From: Caryophanales bacterium UBA6449
Lineage (GTDB): Bacteria; Bacillota_I; Bacilli_A; RFN20; CAG-288
Direction: 5' to 3'
NCBI GenBank assembly: GCA_002437105.1
Contig: DJOB01000004.1
Span: forward strand, 1-64,000
DNA length: 64,000 bases
The first letter of the stretch is position 1. Each line of letters starts with the position of its first letter. The notes beneath the pieces were generated by a model. The model was given only the letters and a program-made list of their open reading frames with translations. It did no database searches and was not told the DNA's origin. Positions 15,910 through 24,654 of the stretch are shown here, piece by piece. The position numbers were made by a program, and so were the translations under genes.

Positions 15910-16800
15910 ATGTCTGCTAGACGCTCGGATATTGCTCTTTTTGCGGATACTGATTGCGATATCACCCCGGAGATGGTGCGTGAGTGGGGATACCATCTGA
16001 TCCCCATGCCCTATTCTCTAAATGGTGTGGAGATATTCCCTTATGAGGACGGTAAGGATATCGATATTGCCGCCTTCTATGCCGAGTTGAAGAAGGGGGT
16101 GGTACCTAAGACCTCTGGTCTCTCTCCCTCTAAGTACATCTCGCTCTTCGAACCGGTGCTGAAGGAGGGAAAGGATATTCTCTATCCTCATTTTTCCTCT
16201 AAGCTATCGGGAACTTTTTCGGCCATGAAGATCGCCATCGATACCCTGAAGGAAAAATATCCTGAGAGGACGATCTATGCCATCGACACGAAGGCGATTA
16301 CCGGTCTGGCGCTCTGCATGCTCGACGATATCGCTCGTATCGCTGATCAGGGCAAGTCGATCCCCGAGATAATTGCCGAGTTTGAAGCGACAGTGTTGAA
16401 TTCCTATTCCCTGTATGCCTTCGCTTCCGATCTTCAGTTCTTCAGAAGATCGGGCCGCTTGTCTGGAATCTCCGCCTTCATGGGTTCCATGCTCTCTATT
16501 CGCCCGCTGATCTCGATCGATGATGAGGGCAGGATGGGAGCCGTCGGAAAGGCGGTTGGTCGGCAGGGCGCAATCTCCAAGATACAGTCAGCGATCGATA
16601 AACTGGGTGTTGAGATTGCTAAGCATCCTCTCTATATAGTTCACTCCGATAATCTGCCGGCAGCGCAGGAGCTGGCGGCATATATCGAAAGAAAGTATGG
16701 TGCTGAGCCGCGGATCATCTGGATCAACCCCACTGCTGGAGTTCACTGTGGTCCCGGTTGTCTCGGGGTGGCTTTTCACGCGTTGAGGAGGCAGATGTGA
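15910..16800 (+). CDS. DegV family fatty-acid-binding protein (FakB-like)
   Basis: A 296-residue DegV protein. It has the N-terminal DTDCDITPEM strand-loop, the TSGLSPSKY lipid-carboxylate loop, FSSKLSGTFSAM and ASDLQFFRRSGRLSG, which replaces the usual LEYLRKGGRI. These proteins bind a fatty acid and present it to the kinase FakA for entry into phospholipid synthesis; FakA is not in this window. GAGGGAGGG precedes the ATG. The last codons overlap the next gene (an acyltransferase-like GNAT), so the two are translationally coupled and perhaps linked in lipid metabolism. Confidence 0.9.
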   Translation: MSARRSDIALFADTDCDITPEMVREWGYHLIPMPYSLNGVEIFPYEDGKDIDIAAFYAELKKGVVPKTSGLSPSKYISLFEPVLKEGKDILYPHFSSKLSGTFSAMKIAIDTLKEKYPERTIYAIDTKAITGLALCMLDDIARIADQGKSIPEIIAEFEATVLNSYSLYAFASDLQFFRRSGRLSGISAFMGSMLSIRPLISIDDEGRMGAVGKAVGRQGAISKIQSAIDKLGVEIAKHPLYIVHSDNLPAAQELAAYIERKYGAEPRIIWINPTAGVHCGPGCLGVAFHALRRQM

Positions 16801-17915
16801 TCACTGTAAAGAAGGTGGAAACCCTCAGCCAGAGGCGAGCTTTTGTCCGTTTCCCTCTCCGGCTCTATAAGGGTGTTAAAGAGTTCGTTCCGGCTCTCTA
16901 TATGGAAGAGAAGAAGATTCTTTCTTCCCACAATATTCATCGTGCGACCTCGGAGAGCGTGTTCTTCCTCGCCTATGAGGATGGGAAGGTCGTCGGCCGC
17001 ATTCAGGGTATCCTGCAGCGCGCGGCCAATGAGAAGTGGCAGCAGTCGCGGATTCGTTTTACCAGATTCGACTGCATCGATTCTCAGGCGGTGGCGCATG
17101 CGCTTTTCGGCGCTTTGGAGGATTGGGGACGCGAGTTGGGAATGCAGGAGATCTGCGGTCCTCTCGGTTATACCGATTTCGATCGTGAAGGCCTGCTGAT
17201 TCAAGGCTTCGACCAGGATTCGACTTTTGAGGAGCAGTACAATTTCCCTTACTATCAGAAGCTGATCGAGAATGAGGGCTTCGTCAAGGATGTTGACTGG
17301 CTGGAGCGGAAGATCTTCCCACCCAAGTCGATAGATCCGAGGATCCAGAGGATTGCCGATCGGGCGATGAAGAAGAATGGATTCAGGTTCGTCGATGCTC
17401 CTTCCGTATCTTGGATCATCAAGAAATATGGAAATAAATTCTTTGATCTGCTCGAAAAAACCTATGGCAATTTATATGGAGTGGTGCCGTTTAACGAGGC
17501 GGAGAAGAAGGATGCTTGCAGTTCTTTCAAGACTTTTTTGACTCCGTACTATGTGCGCTTTATCGTCGATAGCCACGATAATTTGGTCGCCTTTGGCGTC
17601 TGTTTCCCCGCGATTGGTGATGCCCTGAAAAAGAGTGGGGGCCGTTTGACGATCCCGGCGCTGATCAAGGTGCTTAGAGCGCGGCGGGATCCTGAGGTCA
17701 TCGATCTGGGACTGATCGGGGTAGCGGAGGAACATCGTGCCACCGGGGTCTCGTGGGCGATCCTTCTCGAGGTTATGAAGATGCTCAACCAGGGCAGGGT
17801 CAAGTGGTGTGAGACCAACCTCAATCTAGAGGACAATGAGGAGATCAACGATGTGTGGAAACACTTTGGTAGTGTCATCCACAAGCGCCGCCGTTCTTTT
17901 GTGAAAAAGATTTAA
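16797..17915 (+). CDS. GNAT-like N-acetyltransferase, YghO type
   Basis: A 372-residue protein of the large two-domain GNAT-like group often annotated YghO. Recognisable parts are the start VKKVETLSQRRAFVRFPLRLY, FFLAYEDGKVVGRIQGIL (beta strands of the acetyl-CoA fold), CGPLGYTDFDREGLLIQGFD and the later IDLGLIGVAEEHRATGVSWAIL, where the acetyl-CoA pyrophosphate loop would sit. The substrate is unknown. The GTG start at 16797 overlaps the DegV stop (GTGA) with GAGGAGG upstream. It probably acylates a metabolite or lipid intermediate; this is inference from the coupling. Confidence 0.8.
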   Translation: MITVKKVETLSQRRAFVRFPLRLYKGVKEFVPALYMEEKKILSSHNIHRATSESVFFLAYEDGKVVGRIQGILQRAANEKWQQSRIRFTRFDCIDSQAVAHALFGALEDWGRELGMQEICGPLGYTDFDREGLLIQGFDQDSTFEEQYNFPYYQKLIENEGFVKDVDWLERKIFPPKSIDPRIQRIADRAMKKNGFRFVDAPSVSWIIKKYGNKFFDLLEKTYGNLYGVVPFNEAEKKDACSSFKTFLTPYYVRFIVDSHDNLVAFGVCFPAIGDALKKSGGRLTIPALIKVLRARRDPEVIDLGLIGVAEEHRATGVSWAILLEVMKMLNQGRVKWCETNLNLEDNEEINDVWKHFGSVIHKRRRSFVKKI

Positions 17916-17948
17916 TCGTGTATCATGTCTGTGAAAAGGAGGCTTTTC

Positions 17949-18392
17949 ATGGATACGGTTCTTCTAGGTGTCGGATTCAGCCTTCTTATCGGTTTTGGAT
18001 TCTACAATTTTATCGTTGGTTTATCGTGGAGAAAGTTAGCGATCTACTTTGTGATTTCGCTGTGTGAAGGGGTATTTGGTGGGCTGTTTGGTTACTTTTC
18101 CTCCTCATCTGGATTTGCCTTGCTTTTTGGCGGTATCTTAATTTTGCCTTTCCTTGTTATTCTGGTGATCGTTGCTGATTCTCTGTTCTTTCACTTCGCT
18201 GACCACCTTGTCTGGTTTGGCGTGGTAGCGGGTATTTTAAAGGTGCTATTCTTTATCATCTCTTGCTTGGTATCTTTCTTCGCGATGAATGCGACCATTA
18301 CCGGCTCTATCGCTTGTGTTATCTTGATTCTCTCTTTGGCTCCGCTGTCGTTTAGCCTAGTTAGAACCAAGCGGCTCAGCGAAGCATTCTAG
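17949..18392 (+). CDS. Unknown multi-span membrane protein
   Basis: A 147-residue hydrophobic protein with about five membrane spans and a short basic C-terminal tail (SLVRTKRLSEAF). No family recognised. The ATG at 17949 has a perfect AAAGGAGG six bases upstream, which an earlier in-frame ATG (17925) lacks. Local base composition is more T-rich than in the neighbouring conserved genes. It follows the GNAT gene closely, so it may be cotranscribed, and converges on the next gene. Confidence 0.65.
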   Translation: MDTVLLGVGFSLLIGFGFYNFIVGLSWRKLAIYFVISLCEGVFGGLFGYFSSSSGFALLFGGILILPFLVILVIVADSLFFHFADHLVWFGVVAGILKVLFFIISCLVSFFAMNATITGSIACVILILSLAPLSFSLVRTKRLSEAF

Positions 18393-18420
18393 GATCCTCT
18401 CAGCGGTTAGAAATCTCTTC

Positions 18421-19200
18421 TTAATTCTTCTTTTTGTTTTTGAGTTTCTTTGAGGTGGCGATCCAGGTTACACCTCCGATGGTGGCGGTTACCACGATTG
18501 CGGCAGCCACGATCGCCATGATCGTGGCGATATTGCCGGGATCATTTTTCTCCGCTAATTTGGTGTAGTACGGATTATTTGCGGTGAGGATGAAGGTCAG
18601 GCTCTCTCGCAGGTCGAGGTAGGAGTCGATGGTGCAGTCGATCCTCTTTTTCTTGCCAGGTAGGATACTTATATACGTCGTGTCGCCTATCAGAACATTT
18701 TCTCTATTTATATAAGCACCTAATGTATAGCTGACATTCTCCATCTCATTGGTTATTTTCCCTTCGAGATGAATCGAGAAGTAGGTCTGGTTATTTTCAT
18801 CTATCTTTTCCGTTACTTCTTTAGTCGAGAAAGAATAGGGTTTGACGATCTGATAATCGCTATCTTTTATCCCTCTTGCACTCAGCTGTTCGGTGGAGAA
18901 AGCACTGTGGTAGGTAGCGGTTCTCCCGGGAAGTATGAAGGCTTTTAAGTCTCCCTGGAGCGGGGAATCGTATCTCTCATCGGGCGACGTTTGGCAGGAG
19001 ATCTCTGCGATCGCATAGTGGGAATTATAATTATCTACATTGACTGTATATTTACCATCCGCGTCCATCTCGGGATTCGTGGAGAAGGTCACATCGTTCA
19101 TCGTATGATCGAAAAAGGATTCAGGACCAGGAGCAGGTGAATTAGCTAGAAGGAAGGGGAGCAGCAGAGCGAATGATAATTTCCTCATACTTTTTCTCAT
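18421..19200 (-). CDS. Surface protein with signal peptide and C-terminal membrane anchor
   Basis: A 259-residue protein: signal peptide (about 1-20, MRKLSFALLLPFLLANS), an extracellular beta-rich region (about 25-215), then one membrane span (about 222-248, IATIMAIVAAAIVVTATIGG) and a basic tail KKLKNKKKN. The topology is outside-facing type I. No enzyme motif or sorting motif of the LPXTG kind. I do not recognise the family. AAGGAAGGAG precedes the ATG. It belongs to a small cluster of unknown envelope genes (17.9-19.7 kb). Confidence 0.7.
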   Translation of the reverse strand: MRKSMRKLSFALLLPFLLANSPAPGPESFFDHTMNDVTFSTNPEMDADGKYTVNVDNYNSHYAIAEISCQTSPDERYDSPLQGDLKAFILPGRTATYHSAFSTEQLSARGIKDSDYQIVKPYSFSTKEVTEKIDENNQTYFSIHLEGKITNEMENVSYTLGAYINRENVLIGDTTYISILPGKKKRIDCTIDSYLDLRESLTFILTANNPYYTKLAEKNDPGNIATIMAIVAAAIVVTATIGGVTWIATSKKLKNKKKN

Positions 19201-19269
19201 GCTGTTTTTCTCCTTCCTTAGTTTTCTTATAATAACATATGGTTGTTAGGTTTTTCATTAGGGGAAATG

Positions 19270-19719
19270 ATGGAAATTGCTTCTATCCTTCTAGGATTGA
19301 TGGAGACGCTCGCCCTCGAGATGCCATTTGCTTTTTTTATCAGGAAAAGGAGGAACGCCGCTATAATTTTTCTTCTCCTATTGGAGATATCCAGCAATCT
19401 CGCCTTCAATGTACTCTATGTTTTTATCTACGATTACTCCGAGAGTTTTCTCGTGTTGGGGGAACTGGCAGTATTTTTGATCGAGGGCAGTTTCATATCT
19501 CGCTTCGACGGGTCCAGGGCTCGTGGATTCGCCATTTCCCTCGTCGCTAATTCCCTATCGTTATCTATCGGTTTCTGGCTGAATCGTCTGGTTTTTAAAA
19601 CTCTATTATCCTTTGAGATCGGGATCGTTGTTTCTACGCTTATTTTGGTTGGGGAGCTGGTTGTTCTCGCATATCCGCGATTACTGGGCGTCGGAAAAGA
19701 GCAAGAGAGGTCTCGGTGA
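19270..19719 (+). CDS. Unknown small membrane protein
   Basis: A 149-residue hydrophobic protein with about four spans and a charged end (GKEQERSR). No family recognised. AGGGG lies 6 nt before the ATG at 19270, favouring it over earlier in-frame codons. It is divergent from the anchored surface protein and ends 5 bp before the convergent rarA stop. Like its neighbours it is relatively T-rich. Confidence 0.6.
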   Translation: MEIASILLGLMETLALEMPFAFFIRKRRNAAIIFLLLLEISSNLAFNVLYVFIYDYSESFLVLGELAVFLIEGSFISRFDGSRARGFAISLVANSLSLSIGFWLNRLVFKTLLSFEIGIVVSTLILVGELVVLAYPRLLGVGKEQERSR

Positions 19720-19724
19720 GAGGA

Positions 19725-20990
19725 TTATTTTTCCCTCTTCAGCTCGGCTAGATTCGTGGACCTCTTGGTAGCCTCTAGTTCCTTGAGATGCTGAGCGAGC
19801 GCCCGCTCGTACTTTCCGCTCAGGTTGGGATGATAGAAGTGAACGTTTTCCATACCTTCAGGCATGTACTCGAGCTTCGGCCAAACATCGGGGCGGTCAT
19901 AGGGGTAGGAATCCGCCTTTGAGAGTCCGACTGGATGGAGTTTCAGGTATTCGCGCACATGGACTGGTGCATCGGTGATGGTGCTCATCGCAGTCTCGAT
20001 GGCGAGGCACGATGATTTTGATTTGGGGGATAGGGCGAGATCGACCACGGTGAATCCTAGCGGTATCTGAGCTTCTGGCATCCCTACTTCCCGCGCGACT
20101 TGGCACGCGTGATAGCAGCGATCGACCGCCTGAGGGTTGGCGAGTCCGACATCCTCGTAGGCTGTGACTAAGAGGCGCCGAATCAGACCTTCCAGGTCAC
20201 CGCCCTGGAGCAGTTTAGCCAGGTAGAAGAGAGCGGCGTCGACCTGGGAACCGCGGATGGACTTCTGGAGTCCGCTGACCGTGTTGTAGTGTTCGTCCTC
20301 ATCCTTGTCAGACAGGAAATTAGGCACGGATCTAACGCTCTTGAGATCGTCTTCTGTGATGAGGTGACCAGCGGGATAGTAGAGGGCTAGAGTCTCGAGG
20401 AGATTGTAGGCAAAACGGAGATCTCCGCCCGACATTTTAGCTATAGAGATGAGGGTTTGTTCATCGAATTTTCTATTGTTTTTAAGACCGACTGGAGAGG
20501 CGATAGCTCTTTTGAGACCCGTGAGGATATCCTCGGGTGAAAGCGGTTTGACCTCGAGTATCTGCGCCCGTGAACGGAGCGCGGGATTGAGGGAGATATA
20601 CGGGTTGGCCGTCGTCGTACCCACCATGAAGAAGTCGCCGGATTCCAGATAGGGGAGCAGCAGGTCCTGCTTGTCCTTGGGCAGGCGGTGGATCTCGTCG
20701 ATGATGACCATGGTAGGGAAGTTGTCAGCAGCCTGCTGAAAGGCTTTTACCATATCGGCCTTGGAGGTGAGAACCGCGTTCAGCGCGATCACCGGCATCT
20801 TCATATCGTTTCCGAGCGCTTTGGCGATAGTCGTCTTTCCCGTGCCGGAAGGACCGTAGAGAACCATGGAGACGAGACTATCAGTCTCGATGCATCTACG
20901 GAGAAATCCATGCGGTCCGATGAGTGTCTGCTGTCCGAGCACCTCGTTGATCGTCTGGGGGCGCATCCTCTGTGCGAGCGGTCTATCCAT
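19725..20990 (-). CDS. rarA: Replication-associated recombination protein A (MgsA/RarA)
   Basis: A 421-residue AAA+ ATPase of the RarA/MgsA/WRNIP1 family that acts at stalled replication forks. Walker A is GPSGTGKTT (near residue 48), Walker B IIDEIHRLPKDKQD, sensor 1 GTTTANP, and the Arg-finger region NPALRSRAQI. The C-terminal half (KSIRGSQVDAALFYLAKLLQGGD, RRLLVTAYEDVGLANP, AQIPLGFTVVDLALSPKS) is the tetramerisation domain typical of the family. GGGGAGGTG precedes the ATG. Divergent from dtd. Confidence 0.95.
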   Translation of the reverse strand: MDRPLAQRMRPQTINEVLGQQTLIGPHGFLRRCIETDSLVSMVLYGPSGTGKTTIAKALGNDMKMPVIALNAVLTSKADMVKAFQQAADNFPTMVIIDEIHRLPKDKQDLLLPYLESGDFFMVGTTTANPYISLNPALRSRAQILEVKPLSPEDILTGLKRAIASPVGLKNNRKFDEQTLISIAKMSGGDLRFAYNLLETLALYYPAGHLITEDDLKSVRSVPNFLSDKDEDEHYNTVSGLQKSIRGSQVDAALFYLAKLLQGGDLEGLIRRLLVTAYEDVGLANPQAVDRCYHACQVAREVGMPEAQIPLGFTVVDLALSPKSKSSCLAIETAMSTITDAPVHVREYLKLHPVGLSKADSYPYDRPDVWPKLEYMPEGMENVHFYHPNLSGKYERALAQHLKELEATKRSTNLAELKREK

Positions 20991-21242
20991 AGGTCACCTC
21001 CCCATATTTTGTGATTATTTTATCCTTATTGCTGCCAACATAATCATCTTCGTCCATTTCAGATCGCCGTGGGGGCAAATTTCTATCGGTTCTAAAGCCT
21101 GACTTCTCAGTCGATTTTGAGGTGGCTATCTACCCTCTGATCTGACATATATTCGACTAAGAGAGTTCCTGTGCCCTTTCGCTGTTAAATAAAGGGATAA
21201 TAATTAAGATCGATTCGATATCTGTTGAGGAGGGCTTGTTCG

Positions 21243-21698
21243 ATGAGGATTCTTATTCAGGAAGCTAAGGATGCGAAGGTTACTGTCGCAGGTCGAGTCG
21301 TGGGTGCGATAGAGCGAGGCGAGGTCGTACTCGTCAGCTTCACGCCGGGCGATTCCGATGCGACTATCCAGAGGATGATCAAGAAGATGCTGAATCTGAG
21401 GATCTTCCCCGATGAGGCGGGCAATACGAATCTGAATCTGGCTCAGTATGGTGGCTCCATACTCGCGGTGAGTCAGTTCACCCTCTATGCGGATCTGACG
21501 CGGGGAAATCGACCTTCCTTTGTAGCTTCTCTCCCGAAAGAGCAGGCCGGGGTGCTCTTCGATCATTTTAAGGTTGAGCTCTTGAAGCAGCTGCCGACGG
21601 CCCAGTTCGGCATCTTCCATGCGGATATGCTCGTATCTTTGACCAATGTCGGTCCTTTCACCATCTGGCTGGATTCCAAGGAGTTGGGATATGAGTGA
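21243..21698 (+). CDS. dtd: D-aminoacyl-tRNA deacylase
   Basis: A 151-residue DTD enzyme that frees D-amino acids (and glycine on tRNA-Ala) from tRNA. Both signatures are present: SQFTLYAD (active-site strand, near 78) and NVGPFTIWLDSKEL at the C-terminus, which carries the cross-subunit Gly-Pro motif. The start at 21243 is fixed by GAGGAGGG eight bases upstream and by the conserved MRILIQEAKDAKV. Its stop overlaps mnmA by 8 bp, so the two tRNA-quality genes are coupled. Confidence 0.95.
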   Translation: MRILIQEAKDAKVTVAGRVVGAIERGEVVLVSFTPGDSDATIQRMIKKMLNLRIFPDEAGNTNLNLAQYGGSILAVSQFTLYADLTRGNRPSFVASLPKEQAGVLFDHFKVELLKQLPTAQFGIFHADMLVSLTNVGPFTIWLDSKELGYE

Positions 21699-22842
21699 TA
21701 AGGTTCTTCTAGGTTTCTCGGGCGGAGTGGATTCCTCGATCGCCGCGCATCTGCTGCAGGAACAGGGCTACGATGTGACGGGCTGTTTCATGCGGAATTG
21801 GGATAGCATCGCCAACAATGATATCCTCGGTAACAATACTCTTTCGGGGAGCAAGTGTGCGCAGGAGATCGACTATGATTTCGCAGTCGCGAGTGCCAAG
21901 ATTCTAGGGCTGAAGCTGATCAGGAAGGATTTTATCGAGGAGTATTGGAACGAGGTCTTCCAGGATTTCATCAAGGGTATCTCGAGGGGATATACCCCCA
22001 ATCCGGACGCTTTCTGTAACCGGTATGTGAAGTTTGGCGATTTCCTCACCTATGCTAGGAGTCTGGGCTATGAGACGCTCGCCATGGGTCACTACGCGCG
22101 TCGAGCCATGACTCCCGATGGGTACGCCCTGTTTGAACCGAAGGACAAGAATAAGGATCAGACCTATTTCCTGGCTATGATAACGAGGGAACAGCTGGAT
22201 CATACCCTCTTCCCTCTCGAGAGCCTGACCAAGGTCGAGGTGCGGGAGCTGGCTCGCCAGCTGCATCTGCCCAATGCAGATAAGCACGGCTCGACCGGGG
22301 TCTGTTTCATCGGCGAGAGAAACTTCCGTCCCTTCCTAGAGAATTACGTGAAGCCTCAGCGCGGCGACATCATCGACTATCGAACCGGACGTAAGATCGG
22401 TACTCACGAAGGTGTCTTCTTCTATACGATCGGTCAGCATAAAGGACTGGGGGTAGGTGGTGTGGAGGGACTCAGCTCGGCTCCCTTCTTCGTGGTAGGC
22501 AAGGATGTGAAGAAGAATATCCTCTATGTCGCTCAGGAGGGTAATACCGATATCCGCTTCTCTTCCAGCTGTCTGCTAACCGATTTTAATCGGTTGGCTC
22601 CCCGGCCTCTTTCGGATGGTATGGTGTGTGCGGTCAAGCTCAGATATCGCGCTGAGAAGATTCCGGTCATCATCGAGAAGGTGAAGGAGGGGGGCGATTG
22701 CCTGTTGAGGTTCCCCACCCCCTGCCCCTATATCGCGCCAGGGCAGATCGCCTGCCTCTATGATGGGGAGATGGTTCTGGGTGGCGGACCGGTTCTGAAG
22801 AGCTTCGATTCTGAGGGGCGGGAACGTTTCCCGCTTGAGTGA
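21691..22842 (+). CDS. mnmA: tRNA-specific 2-thiouridylase
   Basis: A 383-residue MnmA that installs the 2-thio group at U34 of Lys, Glu and Gln tRNAs. The PP-loop ATPase motif GFSGGVDSS is at residues 8-16. The two catalytic cysteines are Cys109 (NPDAFCNRYVKF) and Cys205 (GSTGVCFIGERNF), with DQTYFL between. The C-terminal beta domain (HEGVFFYTIGQHKGLGVGG) is complete. The ATG overlaps the dtd stop. The sulphur donor desulphurase is not in the window. Confidence 0.95.
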   Translation: MSDKVLLGFSGGVDSSIAAHLLQEQGYDVTGCFMRNWDSIANNDILGNNTLSGSKCAQEIDYDFAVASAKILGLKLIRKDFIEEYWNEVFQDFIKGISRGYTPNPDAFCNRYVKFGDFLTYARSLGYETLAMGHYARRAMTPDGYALFEPKDKNKDQTYFLAMITREQLDHTLFPLESLTKVEVRELARQLHLPNADKHGSTGVCFIGERNFRPFLENYVKPQRGDIIDYRTGRKIGTHEGVFFYTIGQHKGLGVGGVEGLSSAPFFVVGKDVKKNILYVAQEGNTDIRFSSSCLLTDFNRLAPRPLSDGMVCAVKLRYRAEKIPVIIEKVKEGGDCLLRFPTPCPYIAPGQIACLYDGEMVLGGGPVLKSFDSEGRERFPLE

Positions 22843-22856
22843 TTGAGGAGGTGCAC

Positions 22857-24584
22857 ATGAAAAAAAGATGTGTGATTGCGACGGGGCTAGCGGTTCTGAC
22901 CTTCGGGTTGGCCAGCTGCTCTATCATCGGCAGTATCGGAGATATCTTTGACAGATTCTCGTCGACCAGCTATGAGATCAGTACGGACCTATCTACCCCT
23001 TCAGCTCAGCGCAGCATCATCAATCGGGTCGATGCTACGGCCGGTATCAGGAGCATGCCCAGCATCGGCGACGTCAACCTGCTGGTGGTTCCCGTCTCGA
23101 TCAAGGGCTTCGCTAGCCAGATCTCCGATTCCCAACTGGGTCGAGCGGCCGGCTTCAAGGATGGGGAGAGCTGGCGGATGAATGTTCAAGATCCTGATAC
23201 GGGCTTGGGGAGCGTGAGAAGTTTTAAGGTCGATTGGCTCTCTACGATCGAGAAGTCCTTCTTTGGCTCCGGGGACGATACGGGGTATGAGAGCGTCAGT
23301 TCCTTCTATCGCCAGTCCTCGTATGGGAAGCTCCGGATCGCGGGAACTGTCACTCCGGTATTCGAGACTGAGCAGGACTACAATACGCTGCTCGCTCGGG
23401 TGAAGAAGGATGGGGCGAAGTCTGTCACCGACAGCATCCTCAAGGATGTCTATGATGAGTTCTTCGGCGGTGGTTACTTTAAGGTCTCGGATTTCGACGG
23501 CGATCGGGATGGGGTCATCGACGGGATCTGGCTGGTCTACGATATGCCGGATTATTCCCTCGATACTAATCTTTTGGACAGTGATTTTGCTTGGGCTTAT
23601 ACGACCAATTATGGTGATGAGACGTCTTGGCCTAGTGAAAACAAGATGTCGGCTTATTGCTGGGCTTCAAAGTGGTTTTTGACCAACGGCATCTACGCGC
23701 AGGATCCCTATGTCGACAGCGCGGGAAACCTGTTGGCTGATTCTCATACCTTCATACACGAGACGGGCCACATGCTCGGTCTCAACGATTACTACGACAC
23801 CTCGTCCGGAGATATCCGGAGCCCTGCGGCCGGTCTCATCATGATGGATCACAACGTCTTCGACCAGGATCCGTACACCAAGTATCTGCTGGGCTGGATC
23901 GATCCTAAGCACTATCAGGCGAGCGATTTGGCGAACGAGGCTACTCTCAATCTCCGCCCCTTCGAGGCGAGCGGTGATGCCATCGTGCTGGATCTGCCCG
24001 GCAATGATGGGTGGGTTGGAGAGGAGTATGTGATACTGGCCTACTGGACTCCGACCGGCTTGAATGAGGTCGATGCGACCAATCCCTACCTAGTCTATGG
24101 CGGTACCCGGGAGTACAGCGGTCTGAATCGGGCTGGCGTGATGGCTTTCCATGTCGATTCGCGCTTTATGCAATATCGGGCTGCGGGTGGCAAGTGGCAG
24201 GAGACCGGGTTTGCCAGCCTTGACCAGGTGATGAGTGGAAAGGACGATTCCTCGACCGAGGCCTACCTGATGGCGTTCGATAACTCCTCGAGCGATATCA
24301 CGGCTGACAATGTGCAGCTCGAGATGATCGACGCCTCCAATCGCTTTTACCACATGCAGGTGAAGAGCGATGGCAATCCGCGCCAGGTCGCCGCAGACAA
24401 CTCGTTCCTGTTCTACAGCGGGCAGACCTATTCTTCGGCCTATACCGGATTGAGAGGCGCTATCCGGATCGGATTCCACGGTGCTGATACCGATGGGGTG
24501 GATAAGGATCTGCAGCTGGGTCTAAAGGTGGAATTCGGCGAGCAGGACAGCGCCGGTGCAGCTTTGACAATCAGCCGATCTTAA
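22857..24584 (+). CDS. M6-family metalloprotease lipoprotein (immune inhibitor A-like)
   Basis: A 575-residue exported zinc protease. Residues 1-21 form a signal peptide with lipobox LASC; a Ser/Thr-bearing linker follows. The zinc site is HETGHMLGLNDYYD near residue 301, the extended HExxHxxGxxD motif of M6 immune-inhibitor-A peptidases. The upstream FDGDRDGVIDGIWLVYD (calcium-type loop before the catalytic helix) also fits. The C-terminal part is a beta-rich ancillary domain. It follows mnmA by 14 bp with GAGGAGG, so it is probably cotranscribed with tRNA-modification genes, an odd pairing. Predicted to stay tethered outside the membrane and degrade host or dietary protein. Confidence 0.85.
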   Translation: MKKRCVIATGLAVLTFGLASCSIIGSIGDIFDRFSSTSYEISTDLSTPSAQRSIINRVDATAGIRSMPSIGDVNLLVVPVSIKGFASQISDSQLGRAAGFKDGESWRMNVQDPDTGLGSVRSFKVDWLSTIEKSFFGSGDDTGYESVSSFYRQSSYGKLRIAGTVTPVFETEQDYNTLLARVKKDGAKSVTDSILKDVYDEFFGGGYFKVSDFDGDRDGVIDGIWLVYDMPDYSLDTNLLDSDFAWAYTTNYGDETSWPSENKMSAYCWASKWFLTNGIYAQDPYVDSAGNLLADSHTFIHETGHMLGLNDYYDTSSGDIRSPAAGLIMMDHNVFDQDPYTKYLLGWIDPKHYQASDLANEATLNLRPFEASGDAIVLDLPGNDGWVGEEYVILAYWTPTGLNEVDATNPYLVYGGTREYSGLNRAGVMAFHVDSRFMQYRAAGGKWQETGFASLDQVMSGKDDSSTEAYLMAFDNSSSDITADNVQLEMIDASNRFYHMQVKSDGNPRQVAADNSFLFYSGQTYSSAYTGLRGAIRIGFHGADTDGVDKDLQLGLKVEFGEQDSAGAALTISRS

Positions 24585-24654
24585 CTCTGTAAATAATATC
24601 TACATGTTAAAATAATTCAGTTTGAATCCATGGTGATTATCTTCGGAGGGATTT

